A stretch of DNA of 64,000 nucleotides from Clostridia bacterium (GTDB lineage: Bacteria; Bacillota; Clostridia; Oscillospirales; Acutalibacteraceae), in NCBI GenBank assembly GCA_017410605.1, contig JAFQQN010000021.1, positions 107,955-171,954 of the forward strand, in the 5' to 3' direction. Positions 9,268 through 19,551 of this stretch are shown here, piece after piece. The notes under the pieces were generated by a model. The model was not told where the DNA came from, made no database searches, and saw only the letters and a list, made by a program, of their open reading frames with translations. The position numbers and the translations under genes are program-made. Every line of letters begins with the position of its first letter. Position 1 is the first letter of the stretch.

Positions 9268-9738
9268 TTGAAAAACGAACGACGTTTAAAATTACTTGAA
9301 ATTATTAATTCTAGGTCTTTAGAAACGCAAGAAGATCTTATTAATGCTTTGCGAGAATGTGGTTTTGAAGTTACACAGTCTACTGTTTCACGTGACATTA
9401 AACAACTTGGTCTTGTTAAGGTTTTAGACCGAAACGGAAGGTATAAATATGCGCAGAGGTTTTCACCAAAAGAGCACACAGCAACCGATACGGCGGTTGA
9501 TAATGACCACTTGCTAACAATTTTCAGCAGAAGTGTTATTAGCGTTGATTATGCAATGAATGATGTTGTTATAAAATGCTTTTCCGGAATGGCGCAAAGT
9601 GCCTGTGTCGCTTTGGATAAGCTATATCACGATATGTTTTTGGGTACCCTTGCCGGTGACGATACTGTTTTTGTAATAACCAAGGACGAGGCTTCGGCCG
9701 AAGAATTTGCTGAAAAGCTTAAAAAGATAATGGAGTAA
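9268..9738 (+). CDS. argR: Arginine repressor ArgR/AhrC
   Basis: A 156-residue protein with an N-terminal winged helix (about 1-70; LITQEDLINALRECGFEVTQ-like, then STVSRDIKQLGLVKV) and a C-terminal hexamerisation/arginine-binding domain (AQSACVALDKL, then GTLAGDDTVFVI). It represses arginine biosynthesis genes when arginine is bound. The start is the TTG at 9268, nine bases after AGGAGG. No arginine genes lie in the window, so the location reflects the conserved argR-recN pair. Confidence 0.95.
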   Translation: MKNERRLKLLEIINSRSLETQEDLINALRECGFEVTQSTVSRDIKQLGLVKVLDRNGRYKYAQRFSPKEHTATDTAVDNDHLLTIFSRSVISVDYAMNDVVIKCFSGMAQSACVALDKLYHDMFLGTLAGDDTVFVITKDEASAEEFAEKLKKIME

Positions 9739-9743
9739 TATAT

Positions 9744-11423
9744 ATGCTGGAGTATCTGCATATTGAAAATATTGCCGTAATTGAAGAGGCTAATATAGAT
9801 TTTTCAAAGGGCTTTAATGTAATGACCGGCGAAACCGGTGCCGGTAAATCTATTGTTATAGATTCATTGTTTGCAATAATGGGTGAGCGCACTTCAAGAG
9901 AGCTTATTAGACACGGCAGCAACAAGGCAGTTGTAAGCGCTTCGTTCTCTTGCCTTAATAGTTCTGTTTACCATAAGCTTGAAGAGATTGGTTACCCTGC
10001 TGACAGCGATGGTAGAATTATTTTGCAAAGAACACTTTTTTCAGACGGAAGAGGTCAGGTTAAAATTAATTCAAGGCCGGCTAATGTATCAGCACTCAAA
10101 GAAATTGGTAAACTCCTTATCAATATTCACGGTCAGCACGACAACCAAACCCTTTTAGACCCACAGCAGCATATAACCTTTATTGATGCCTATGCTGAAA
10201 ATAAGTGCGAAAAGAATGAATATTTAAAGGCATTTTCAAGCTTTAGAGATATTACTAAAGAGCTTAATAAGCTAACTGCTGAGCAAGAAGAAAATGAAAA
10301 AAAATTAAGCCTTTTAAAATATCAAATTGAAGAGTTAGAAAAGGCCGATGTTAAACTTGGTGAAATAGAAGAACTAAAGGTATACCTTGATTCTTATAAT
10401 CAAAGTGAAAAAATTTCCCGAAGTATTGATGCAGTTGTTGGTGCTATTTCGGGTGAAAACGAAGACGATATTTATTCAGTTTTAGATAAGCTTAGGCAGG
10501 CTAAAGCTTCTTTTGCGGCTGTTGTGGGCTATTTACCCGGAGCAGAACAGCTTATGGAAAAATTAGAAACAATAGTATTAGATTGCGAGGCTATTGGTCT
10601 GGAGGCAGTAACGCTTAAGGATAAGCTTGAATTCAACCCGGAAAAGGCAGAAAATTCCAGAAATAGGCTTGATTTTCTGCATAGCCTCATGTTAAAATAT
10701 GGTGGCTCTGAAGAAAAAGCTTTAGAGTTCTTAGAAAATGCCAAAAATCAGCTTGCAGAGATTAATTTAAATAATGAACGTATTACCGAGCTTGAAAATA
10801 TGCTTGAACCGGCCGAACAGAACCTTATTGAGGCAGGGAAAAAGCTCACCGAATCACGAAAAAGGGCTTCGGCAGAAATTTGTAAACGCATTACTGAAGA
10901 GCTTAGCTTTTTAGATTTTAATTCGGCCTGTTTTAAAGCTGAAATTGAAAGCGGCCGTTATACCAAAAACGGTTGCGATACAACCGAATTTTTAATTTCT
11001 GCCAACGCGGGAGAGGAACCAAAACCTTTGGCAAAAATTGCCTCTGGCGGCGAGCTTTCAAGAATTATGCTTGCTATTCGTAGTGTGCTCTCCCTGAAAG
11101 ACGATGTTGATACCCTTATTTTTGACGAAATAGATAGCGGTATTAGTGGCCACGCGGCTCAAAAGGTTGCCACCAAGCTTATTGATGTTGCGGATTTAAG
11201 ACAGGTTATTTGTGTAACTCATTTGGCGCAAATAGCGAGTGGTGCCCACATACATTTGTTTATTTCTAAGGAAGTACGCGAGGGCAGAACCTATACAAAA
11301 ATCATACCGCTTGATAAAGAGGGGCAGATAAAAGAAATTGCCCGAATAATGTCTGGTGGTGAATATACTGAAAATCTTCTGAAAACGGCAGAGGAAATGA
11401 TAAATTTCAGAAAAAGTAATTAA
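9744..11423 (+). CDS. recN: DNA repair protein RecN
   Basis: A 559-residue SMC-like ATPase used in double-strand break repair. It contains the Walker A motif GETGAGKS, INIHGQHDNQTLL (a RecN hallmark), central coiled-coil helices (about 150-380), the signature SGGELSRIMLAIR and Walker B TLIFDEIDSGISG, then QVICVTHLAQIA. It follows argR by five bases. Confidence 0.96.
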   Translation: MLEYLHIENIAVIEEANIDFSKGFNVMTGETGAGKSIVIDSLFAIMGERTSRELIRHGSNKAVVSASFSCLNSSVYHKLEEIGYPADSDGRIILQRTLFSDGRGQVKINSRPANVSALKEIGKLLINIHGQHDNQTLLDPQQHITFIDAYAENKCEKNEYLKAFSSFRDITKELNKLTAEQEENEKKLSLLKYQIEELEKADVKLGEIEELKVYLDSYNQSEKISRSIDAVVGAISGENEDDIYSVLDKLRQAKASFAAVVGYLPGAEQLMEKLETIVLDCEAIGLEAVTLKDKLEFNPEKAENSRNRLDFLHSLMLKYGGSEEKALEFLENAKNQLAEINLNNERITELENMLEPAEQNLIEAGKKLTESRKRASAEICKRITEELSFLDFNSACFKAEIESGRYTKNGCDTTEFLISANAGEEPKPLAKIASGGELSRIMLAIRSVLSLKDDVDTLIFDEIDSGISGHAAQKVATKLIDVADLRQVICVTHLAQIASGAHIHLFISKEVREGRTYTKIIPLDKEGQIKEIARIMSGGEYTENLLKTAEEMINFRKSN

Positions 11424-11441
11424 TTTTAAGGAGAAATATAA

Positions 11442-12665
11442 ATGACACTTTATGATGAACTTGTTGCCCGTGGCCTTATTGCCCAGGTGACCAATGAAGC
11501 CGAAATTAAAGAAATGATAAATAACGGTAAAGCCACCTTTTATATTGGTTTTGACTGTACTGCGGACAGCCTTACTGCAGGTCATTTTATGGCCCTTGTG
11601 CTTATGAAAAGGCTTCAGCTTGGGGGTAATAAACCCATTGCTCTTATTGGCGGTGGTACCACAATGATTGGTGACCCTTCAGGCAGAACAGATATGCGCA
11701 AAATGCTAACAAAAGAAGATATTGACCATAATGCCGCCTGTTTTAAGCGCCAAATGGAAAACTTTATTGATTTTTCTGAGGGCAAGGCCCAAATGATTAA
11801 TAACGCTGAATGGCTGTTGAACCTCAATTATGTTGAACTTTTAAGAGAGGTTGGTGCCTGTTTCTCGGTTAATAATATGCTTCGCGCTGAATGTTATAAG
11901 CAAAGAATGGAAAAAGGTCTTTCCTTCCTTGAGTTTAACTATATGATAATGCAGTCTTACGACTTTTATTATCTGTTTAAAAACTATAACTGTAATATGC
12001 AGTTTGGCGGTGATGACCAGTGGAGTAATATGCTTGGCGGCACAGAGCTTATTCGTAAAAAGCTTGGTAAAGACGCTCACGCAATGACAATTACTCTTCT
12101 GACCGATTCTCAGGGCAAGAAAATGGGTAAAACAGCCGGTAATGCTGTTTGGCTTGACCCAAACAAAACCTCGCCCTATGATTTCTTCCAATATTGGAGA
12201 AATGTTGATGACGCAGACGTTATTAAGTGCCTTAAAATGTTAACTTTCCTATCACTTGAAGAAATCGCCGAGTATGAAAAGCTTGAGGGTAGCGCGCTTA
12301 ACACTGCAAAGGAACGTTTAGGTTTTGAGCTTACCAAAATGATTCATGGCGAAGAAGAGGCAAATAAAGCCCTTAATGCTGCGAAGGCACTTTTCGGTGG
12401 AGGAAACGATATTAGCAATATGCCAACTACCGAAATTAATAATGAAGATTTTACCGAAGGTAAGCTTGGAATTTTGGACCTTATGCTTAAGTGTGAACTT
12501 ATTCCGTCAAAGGGTGAGGGGCGCAGACTTATTACCCAGGGCGGTGTTTCTTTAGATGATGTTAAGGTTACCGACCCGGCTACAACCCTCACTGCTTCTG
12601 ATTTTGAAAAGGGCTATGTTATTATAAAAAAGGGTAAAAAGGTATTTCATAAAATTAAATTGTAA
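11442..12665 (+). CDS. tyrS: Tyrosyl-tRNA synthetase
   Basis: A 407-residue class I synthetase. Visible are the tyrosine-site stretch YIGFDCTADSLTAGHFMAL (with the HIGH-like segment in altered form), the IGGGTTMIGDPSGR loop, a KMSKS counterpart GKKMGKTAGNAVWLD, and a C-terminal S4 domain (EGRRLITQGGVSLDD). It lies 18 bases after recN with GGAG before the ATG. No T-box leader is possible in that gap. Confidence 0.95.
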   Translation: MTLYDELVARGLIAQVTNEAEIKEMINNGKATFYIGFDCTADSLTAGHFMALVLMKRLQLGGNKPIALIGGGTTMIGDPSGRTDMRKMLTKEDIDHNAACFKRQMENFIDFSEGKAQMINNAEWLLNLNYVELLREVGACFSVNNMLRAECYKQRMEKGLSFLEFNYMIMQSYDFYYLFKNYNCNMQFGGDDQWSNMLGGTELIRKKLGKDAHAMTITLLTDSQGKKMGKTAGNAVWLDPNKTSPYDFFQYWRNVDDADVIKCLKMLTFLSLEEIAEYEKLEGSALNTAKERLGFELTKMIHGEEEANKALNAAKALFGGGNDISNMPTTEINNEDFTEGKLGILDLMLKCELIPSKGEGRRLITQGGVSLDDVKVTDPATTLTASDFEKGYVIIKKGKKVFHKIKL

Positions 12666-12685
12666 TTAATTTTTGAGGTGATTAT

Positions 12686-14872
12686 ATGAAATTTTCGCTA
12701 AATTGGCAGGTAGGATACTGTAATAGCGTAAACTCTCGTCCCGAGGAATATTTTTCTGCAACTGTTCCAAGTGCGGTTCAGTTAGATTACGCTAAGGAAT
12801 ACAATCTTCCCGATTATAGAGAGGGCGTAAATTTTAAAGACTACCAGTGGATGCAAGAAAAATTTTGGGTTTACACCACAGAGTTTTTTAATAGCTCTAT
12901 TAGTGAAAAAGCCAAGCTTTTTTTGGTGGCAAAGGGTATTGATTATGAGTATGATATTTATGCCAATGGTGAAAAAGTGTTTTCCTATGAAGGCATTTAT
13001 AAAACCGCAAAGGTTGATTTAACACACCTTAAAAACACCAAAATAAAGCTTGAGATTGTAATTCACCCGGCCCCTAAGTGTGATTTTGACGATGTTTTTC
13101 CCGGAACCAGAAGTGAAGCAAAGCAAAGCTGTAAACCTGCTGTGAATTATGGTTGGGATTTTCATCCCCGTCTTATTGCTCTTGGAATTTGTGATGAAAT
13201 TTATTTGGAAGCTACAGAGCATACACCCCTTAACCCTTTGGTTACATATACCTTAAACAATGAGCGCACTCGTGCCACCGTTTTTATGGAGGCGGGTTGC
13301 AAAAAGGTTAAAAGTTGGACACTTACCGACCCCGATGGTAATATTGTTTTCATAGGAAGTGGGGAAAGTCAGTGCTTTAGTGTTGATAATCCTCGACTTT
13401 GGTGGTGCAACGGTTATGGAAAACCCGAGCTTTATACCTGGCAATTAGAGATTGAAAACCTTGGTGCAAGTGAATTTTATTACGGAAAAATTGGCTTCCG
13501 TACAGTCGAGCTTACCACCAATGATGGGGCTGTACAAGATCTTTATGGTATTTACCCCAAAACCCGAACTGCACCGCCTATTACAGTTACCCTAAATGGT
13601 GTTAAAATATTTGCAAAAGGCTCCAACTGGGTTGCCCCAGAGGTTTTTTACGGTATAATTAACCGCAACCGTAGCGAAGAAATGCTACAGCTTGTTAAAA
13701 ACTGTAATATGAATATTCTTCGTTTTTGGGGCGGTGCTGTTGTTAATAAAGATTTCTTTTATGATGTTTGCGATGAGCTTGGAATTCTTGTTTGGCAAGA
13801 GTTTCCCTTGGCATGTAATAATTATGTTGCTACAAAAAAATATCTGGAAGTTTTAGAAAGCGAAGCCACTGCAATTATCAATAGACTTCGCGTTCACCCT
13901 TCACTTTGTATGTGGTGTGGCGGTAATGAATTGTTTAATGAATGGTCGGGAATGAATGACCAATCCCTTGCTCTTCGTCTTTTAAACAAGCTTACCCTTG
14001 AGTTAACCCCCGAAATACCGTTTATCCCTACATCTCCGCTTATGGGTATGGCTCATGGACATTACCGTTTTCTTTACGAGGACGGCAGGGAAGTTATTGA
14101 GGTTATGCAAAAAGTTAAACATACTGCGTATACCGAGTTTGGGGTATCTTCTATTTCAAATTTAGACTGTCTTCTTAAAATTGCTAATAAAGAACATTTT
14201 TTCCCCTTAGAGCCTGATGATATTACTATAGCTCATCACGCCTTTAAAGCGTGGGGTGATGGTGCTCATGCATGGGTTAAAACCATTGAAAAATATTTTC
14301 CAAATATTGAAAGCATAGAAGAGCTTATTGAAAAAAGTCAGTTAATACAGTCGGTTGGCTTACAGTTTATCTATGAGGAAGCCCGCCGGCAAAAGCCTTA
14401 TTGCTCAATGGCTTTGGCTTGGTGCTTTGATGAACCTTGGCCTTGCGTTGCAAATAATAGTATTATTTGCTATCCAAATAGCGTAAAACCAGGTTATTAT
14501 GCAGTAAAATCCGCCTGTCGCGATGTTTTGGCAAGTGGAAGAATAAGAAAATTTTCTTATAAAGCAGGGGAGGAGTTTGACTTTGATTTATTCCTCCTTA
14601 ATGACAGTAATAAGCAAGTCTTAGACGGTGTTGTAAGTGCTTACATTCAAATTGGAAATGGTGAAAAGGTTCACCTTATTGATTGGCAGTATAAAAATGT
14701 TCAGGTTAACAAGAATGTTGCCGGTCCTACTGTTAGATGTATTTTGCCTAATGTTAGCAATGCCCAAGAGATGAAGCTTATTTTAGAAAGTGGCGCTTAC
14801 TCTTCTGAATATACTATGTTATATGAGCCTGAGCAAGTTAAGGTGAAACAAATAAAAAAGCTTAACGAGTAA
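12686..14872 (+). CDS. Glycoside hydrolase family 2, beta-mannosidase-like
   Basis: A 728-residue intracellular protein without signal peptide. It has an N-terminal jelly-roll sugar-binding domain, an Ig-like domain and a TIM barrel. The acid/base site WCGGNELFNEW and a nucleophile candidate TEFGVSS match GH2 beta-mannosidases, as do NILRFWGGAVV and VWQEFPLACN. It probably removes beta-mannosyl residues from oligosaccharides taken up from mannan or N-glycans. It is somewhat shorter than typical beta-mannosidases of about 800 residues, mostly in the C-terminal part. Exact substrate is inference. Confidence 0.87.
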   Translation: MKFSLNWQVGYCNSVNSRPEEYFSATVPSAVQLDYAKEYNLPDYREGVNFKDYQWMQEKFWVYTTEFFNSSISEKAKLFLVAKGIDYEYDIYANGEKVFSYEGIYKTAKVDLTHLKNTKIKLEIVIHPAPKCDFDDVFPGTRSEAKQSCKPAVNYGWDFHPRLIALGICDEIYLEATEHTPLNPLVTYTLNNERTRATVFMEAGCKKVKSWTLTDPDGNIVFIGSGESQCFSVDNPRLWWCNGYGKPELYTWQLEIENLGASEFYYGKIGFRTVELTTNDGAVQDLYGIYPKTRTAPPITVTLNGVKIFAKGSNWVAPEVFYGIINRNRSEEMLQLVKNCNMNILRFWGGAVVNKDFFYDVCDELGILVWQEFPLACNNYVATKKYLEVLESEATAIINRLRVHPSLCMWCGGNELFNEWSGMNDQSLALRLLNKLTLELTPEIPFIPTSPLMGMAHGHYRFLYEDGREVIEVMQKVKHTAYTEFGVSSISNLDCLLKIANKEHFFPLEPDDITIAHHAFKAWGDGAHAWVKTIEKYFPNIESIEELIEKSQLIQSVGLQFIYEEARRQKPYCSMALAWCFDEPWPCVANNSIICYPNSVKPGYYAVKSACRDVLASGRIRKFSYKAGEEFDFDLFLLNDSNKQVLDGVVSAYIQIGNGEKVHLIDWQYKNVQVNKNVAGPTVRCILPNVSNAQEMKLILESGAYSSEYTMLYEPEQVKVKQIKKLNE

Positions 14873-14886
14873 TTATTATTTACTTA

Positions 14887-14928
14887 AAACGAACAGCCCG
14901 GTAGTTTTACCGGGCTGTTCGTTTTAAT
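14887..14928. terminator. Bidirectional terminator between GH2 gene and ABC transporter
   Basis: A perfect 17-base stem (14887-14903 with 14908-14924) around a four-base loop, with A and T runs on either side. It serves the convergent genes on both strands. Confidence 0.92.
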
Positions 14929-14954
14929 ATTCATATCATTTTCAAAGGTTTGAA

Positions 14955-15698
14955 CTATATTAAAACCTTTGAAAGAAAGGTTTTTAGCCTTTCGTTTTTG
15001 GGATTATCAAAAAATTCTTTTGGAGAAGCCTCTTCCATTATAATACCTTCATCAATAAATACAACACGGTTGGCAACCTCTTTTGCAAAACCCATTTCGT
15101 GGGTTACAACAACCATTGTCATACCGTCGTTTGCAAGTTCTTTCATAACGTCAAGAACCTCGCCAACCATTTCAGGATCCAAGGCAGAGGTGGGCTCGTC
15201 AAACAACATAACCTCAGGGTCCATACAAAGTGCTCTAACAATGGCAACACGCTGTTTTTGTCCACCTGAAAGCTGTGAGGGGTATGCATTTGCCCTCTCT
15301 GCAAGACCAACCTTGGCTAGTAGCTCCATTGCCCTTTGTTCGGCCTGTTCTTTAGTTTTGCCTAAAAGCTTCATAGGAGCAAGAGTCATATTTTTAAGTA
15401 CAGTCATATGAGGAAAGAGGTTGAACTGCTGAAAAACCATTCCCATTTTTTGACGGTGAATATTAATATTAACATTGGGGTCGGTAATATCGGTTCCCTC
15501 AAAGAAAATAGAACCATTAGTAGGTTGCTCTAAAAGGTTAAGGGTACGCAAAAAGGTAGATTTTCCCGAACCTGAAGGGCCAACAACAACAACAACGTCT
15601 CCTTTGTTGATTTCAATATCAATTCCCTTAAGAACGTGAATATCACCAAAAGATTTTTTTAAACCTTTAACCTTAATGATTATATTTTTATCGTTCAC
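14955..15698 (-). CDS. Polar amino-acid ABC transporter, ATPase
   Basis: A 247-residue GlnQ/HisP-type ATPase with Walker [10 protein letters not shown], signature [15 protein letters not shown], Walker [15 protein letters not shown] and the H loop [10 protein letters not shown] choose the GTG at 15698, ten bases behind AAAGGAGG; the open frame runs 20 codons further upstream. The start overlaps the permease 3' end by 11 bases, so translation is coupled. It powers uptake of a polar amino acid. Confidence 0.94.
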   Translation of the reverse strand: MNDKNIIIKVKGLKKSFGDIHVLKGIDIEINKGDVVVVVGPSGSGKSTFLRTLNLLEQPTNGSIFFEGTDITDPNVNINIHRQKMGMVFQQFNLFPHMTVLKNMTLAPMKLLGKTKEQAEQRAMELLAKVGLAERANAYPSQLSGGQKQRVAIVRALCMDPEVMLFDEPTSALDPEMVGEVLDVMKELANDGMTMVVVTHEMGFAKEVANRVVFIDEGIIMEEASPKEFFDNPKNERLKTFLSKVLI

Positions 15699-16455
15699 TT
15701 TTACGAAGCCTCCTTTCAAGTTTTCCAACCAGCCAGGTAAATAGCATAACAACAACAAGATAAATTATAGCTACAGCAATAAGGGGCATAAAAGCCGAAA
15801 AGGTTCTGCCTCTGATAAGATCACCGGCCTTTGTTAGGTCGGCAATGCCAACATAACCGGCAATAGAGGTTTCTTTCAAAAGGACAATAAACTCATTACA
15901 CAGGGTGGGAAGAACAACCTTAAACATCTGCGGAATGATAATATGAATCATTGTTTGAATATAATTAAGACCCAAAGAACGACCGGCCTCGAACTGGCCT
16001 TGATCTATAGACATAATGCCACCGCGGAAAATTTCGGCAACATAAGCACCGGAGTTGATACCAAAGGCAATAATTGCAACCATTGTTCCATTGGTTGAAG
16101 ACGCAAAAATCACGAAATACATTATCATAAGTTGAACAACAACCGGAGTTCCTCTGATAATTGTTAGATAGACATTACAAATTGAATTAAAAAAGGCTAA
16201 AAGCCCCGCACCAAACCCACTGCGTTTTTTCATATCAACGTAATTTTTGTCATATGTAGAACGCACAATTGCAATCACTACACCAATAACAATACCAATT
16301 AAAACCGAGAAAAAGGTGATAATTAAGGTGTTTTTTAAACCGTCTAACAACCAGCGCCAACGTTCGCCCTCAATAAAATTAAGTTGAAATTCTTTTGCAA
16401 GATCTGAAAACATAAGTTTAATTGAGTTAATAAGGTTTTCAAACCAACTAGCCAT
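15688..16455 (-). CDS. Polar amino-acid ABC transporter, permease
   Basis: A 255-residue inner-membrane protein of the HisMQ family. It has several hydrophobic segments and the family EAA loop region ([27 protein letters not shown], residues given in part). An unusual N-terminal extension of about 25 residues precedes the [13 protein letters not shown] start of the conserved domain. It lies between the binding protein and the ATPase. Confidence 0.94.
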   Translation of the reverse strand: MASWFENLINSIKLMFSDLAKEFQLNFIEGERWRWLLDGLKNTLIITFFSVLIGIVIGVVIAIVRSTYDKNYVDMKKRSGFGAGLLAFFNSICNVYLTIIRGTPVVVQLMIMYFVIFASSTNGTMVAIIAFGINSGAYVAEIFRGGIMSIDQGQFEAGRSLGLNYIQTMIHIIIPQMFKVVLPTLCNEFIVLLKETSIAGYVGIADLTKAGDLIRGRTFSAFMPLIAVAIIYLVVVMLFTWLVGKLERRLRKSER

Positions 16456-16526
16456 AATACTTTCCTTTCACATTGAAAACGGGCGGCGTTTCCGCCACCC
16501 GTTTGGGTGTAATAAATATAAATTAA

Positions 16527-17312
16527 TTACTCAATATATTTGTCAACAATTTTTTTAATTGTGCCATCAGCCTTAAGCTCTGCAAGTGCGTTGTTAATTT
16601 TTTCAAGAAGTTCGTTGTTTTCTTTGGAAACACAAATTGCATATTCTTCCTCGGCATAAGCACCGTCAAGAATTTTAAGACCCTCATTGGCAGCTACAAA
16701 AGCCTTTGCAGGTTCGTTATCAATAATAACAGCGGTAACCTTGTTGGTTTTAAGAGCCTGAACAGCATCGGCACCAACCTTATAACGGGTAACGTTTTCT
16801 TCACCAAAGCCCCATTTTTCGGGTTTGTCTGAAGAATAAATATCGCCTGTAGTATCCTGCTGAACACCAATTTTTATACCCTCTTTAACACCTGAGGGGT
16901 TGCCTTCAGCATCGAAACCGGTATAAAACTCTTCAAAGGTTTTATAAGTGCTGTCTGCCGGAACAATAACTGACTGAACAGCAGTAGCATAAGTGTTTGA
17001 GAAGTTTACACTTTCTTTACGCTCGTCGGTAACTGTCATACCGGCCATACCAAAATCATATTTGCCAGACTGAACACCGCCAATAATAGAACCAAATTCT
17101 ACATCGGCAATCTCAAGCTCCATACCAAGCTTCTTTGCAATTTCGGTTGCAATTTCAACGTCGATACCTACAAAGTTATCGCCGTCCTTATATTCATAGG
17201 GAGGGAAAGCGGCATTAGTGGCCATTGTAAGTTTGTTATCTTTTGCGCCACAGCCGGCAAAACAACCGATAACCATAATAAGTGCTAAAATAAGTGAAGT
17301 AAGTTTTTTCAT
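16527..17312 (-). CDS. Polar amino-acid ABC transporter, substrate-binding lipoprotein
   Basis: A 261-residue family 3 solute-binding protein with a lipoprotein signal (MKKLTSLILALIMVIGCFAGC, lipobox FAGC) and PPYEYKDGDNFVGIDVEIA at the ligand site. The start is the ATG at 17312, eight bases behind GGAGG. It captures a polar amino acid outside the cell; the specificity (glutamine, cystine or other) is not evident. It is the first gene of its operon. Confidence 0.94.
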   Translation of the reverse strand: MKKLTSLILALIMVIGCFAGCGAKDNKLTMATNAAFPPYEYKDGDNFVGIDVEIATEIAKKLGMELEIADVEFGSIIGGVQSGKYDFGMAGMTVTDERKESVNFSNTYATAVQSVIVPADSTYKTFEEFYTGFDAEGNPSGVKEGIKIGVQQDTTGDIYSSDKPEKWGFGEENVTRYKVGADAVQALKTNKVTAVIIDNEPAKAFVAANEGLKILDGAYAEEEYAICVSKENNELLEKINNALAELKADGTIKKIVDKYIE

Positions 17313-17345
17313 TATAAAAACCTCCAATAATACTTTGTTTATGGT

Positions 17346-17374
17346 ATTTTATCATACTACGCATAAAAATGCAA
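17346..17374 (-). promoter_or_regulatory. Promoter of the amino-acid ABC operon
   Basis: On the minus strand TTGCAT (17374-17369), 17-base spacer, TAAAAT (17351-17346), 34 bases before the binding-protein start. Confidence 0.6.
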
Positions 17375-17494
17375 GTATTTTTTTAAAAAAAGATTAAATT
17401 TATTAATTTTTATATAAATTTGGCAGAATTATTTTATTTATATAATTGTAATTTTATGAATATTTTGCATATTTTATGAATAAAAATTCGATAA

Positions 17495-19539
17495 TTAATT
17501 AAATTCAATGTTCTTTTCTTTTTTGAAAAGAGTGTTTACAGCAATTTTTAGAGGAAGATGCCGAGGGTCGCTTAAGAATTTATCTTTACTTAAAAGGTCG
17601 TTGGCGGCACTGCTTGCCATATTCAAAATTTCACCGTCACTTAGCAAATCTGCAATTTTAAGGCGAGGCAGACCATGCTGTTCTTTTCCTAAAAAGTTGC
17701 CGGGGCCTCTAAGCTTTAAATCGGCTTCGGCAATTTTAAAGCCATCATTAGTTGAGGTGATAATTTTTAATCTTTCGGCGGTTGTTTTGCTGTTTGAATC
17801 TGTTACAAAAATACAACACGAATCGGCACTGCCGCGGCCCACACGACCCCTTAACTGATGTAGCTGTGACAGGCCAAAACGTTCGGCATTTTCTATCATC
17901 ATAATAACCGCATTGGGAACATCAACACCAACCTCTATTACCGTTGTTGATACCAAAAGCTGCAGTTCGCCTGAGGCAAAAGCTTTCATAACAGCCTCTT
18001 TTTCTTTAGGCCTCATTTTTCCGTGAAGAAGACCTATTGAATAATTCGCAAGGGGGCCCTTTTTAAGATCGTTTATATAGTTAGTTGCGGCCTTTAATGA
18101 GCTGTTATTATTTTCATCTTCTTCAATTAGGGGGCAAACAATGTAGCCTTGGTAACCTTGGTCAAGATGTTTTTTAACATAGCCTAATGCACGGTCTCTT
18201 TTTGAAGAATCAATGCTATAACTTTTTACAGGCTTTCGTCCTTTAGGAATTTCATCAATGATTGAAATATCTAAATCACCGTAAATTATAAGCCCCATGG
18301 TTCTGGGAATGGGGGTTGCAGACATAACAAGGGTATGTGGGTGCACTGCCTTTTGGCCTAAAACCGAGCGTTGTGCAACACCAAAGCGGTGTTGCTCGTC
18401 GGTAATTATTAGCGCGGTGTTATTAAGTACAACATCTTCGGTTAGCACTGCGTGTGTGGCTATCAAAATATCAACCTGGCCATTTTTAAGCTTTTCTTTA
18501 ATTTCTCTTTTAGGCTTGGTAGCAAGTGAGCCTGTCAGCAAAGAAATATTAAAGCCCTCTTTTTCAAAAAAGGCGCAAAAGGTTTTATAATGCTGGGTGG
18601 CCAAAATTTCTGTAGGGGCTAAAACAACAGCAGAATATCCACTTTTTACTGTGCTGTAACATAGCGCTGCTGCAACAGCGGTTTTGCCAGAACCAACATC
18701 ACCCTGCACAAGCCTGTTCATTGGTATATTTGTCGACATATCCTTTTGGCATTGGCTTATAACGTTTTTTTGTGCCCCTGTAAGAGGAAAGGGAAATATG
18801 TTTAAGATTTGTTCATCACTAACAGGCTTAACGGTTTTAGATGTATATCCGCGGTTTCGGTTTTTAAGACCGCAAAAACCAAGCCTTAGTAAAAACAACT
18901 CTTCAAAGGAAAGGCGTTGAATGGCTTTTTGAAGCAATTCACTATTCTCAGGGAAATGAATGTTTTTTATAGCCTCAGTGTGAGGGAGTAGGTTATATTT
19001 ATTTATCAAATATTCAGGAATAAACTCTTCATTGCCTAAAAGCTCCAACGCGTTTGACATAAGCCTTTCAATAGCTCGTGAGGAAAGACCCTCTGTTGAA
19101 CGGTATATGGGCCTGAGCTTAAGGTAGCCTTCTTCTTCAAATCCGGGGAATCCATTTGTCTATAAATTCCGTTCCATTTTACCTTACCGTAGAATAAATA
19201 GGTTTTATTGGTTTCAAGGCTTTCTGCAAGATATTTATTACCGAAAATTACAACCTTAACCTGCCCTGTACGGTCGTAAATATAAAAAGAATAGGTGGTA
19301 ATTTTTTTGTTATATGTAACCTTTGTTTCAATCTCACTTGCAATTTTTGCTTTAATGCAAACATTTTCGTTTAGTGGAATGTCACAAATTTTAAGCGGCA
19401 TAGTCCAATCTTCATATGCTCTGGGATAAAAGGTTACCAAATCTTCCAAAGTGAAAAGGCCCAACCTTTTTTTGAAAAGCTGAGCCCTTTTTTCACCAAT
19501 ACCTTTAATATATTTTATATCTCTTTCAAGTTCAGACAT
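17495..19539 (-). pseudogene. recG: ATP-dependent DNA helicase RecG, interrupted by a one-base frameshift
   Basis: RecG remodels stalled replication forks. Two overlapping frames together make one protein of usual length, about 680 residues: the wedge/OB domain (19539 down to the shift; EDLVTFYPRAYEDW and YNKKITTYSFYIYDRTGQVKVVIFGN) and the helicase part (to 17495; GDVGSGKTAVAAAL, ITDEQHRFGVAQR, RGRVGRG). The first frame departs from the family pattern after KWNGIYRQMDSPD at about 19139-19142. Dropping into the other frame there gives FEEEGYLKLRPIYR, the expected RecG continuation, so one base is missing in a T run. This may be a sequencing error or a real lesion. It follows fakA at 12 bases. 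Confidence 0.88.
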
Positions 19540-19551
19540 AAAGTTTACCTA

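Noticed and set aside
11423..11442. T-box leader for tyrS, likewise for trpS at 25574-25592
   Set aside because: Only 18 bases separate each synthetase gene from the gene before it; no room for a T-box.
14950..15411. A 153-codon plus-strand frame
   Set aside because: It is the antisense shadow of the ABC ATPase, which has all Walker and signature motifs on the other strand.
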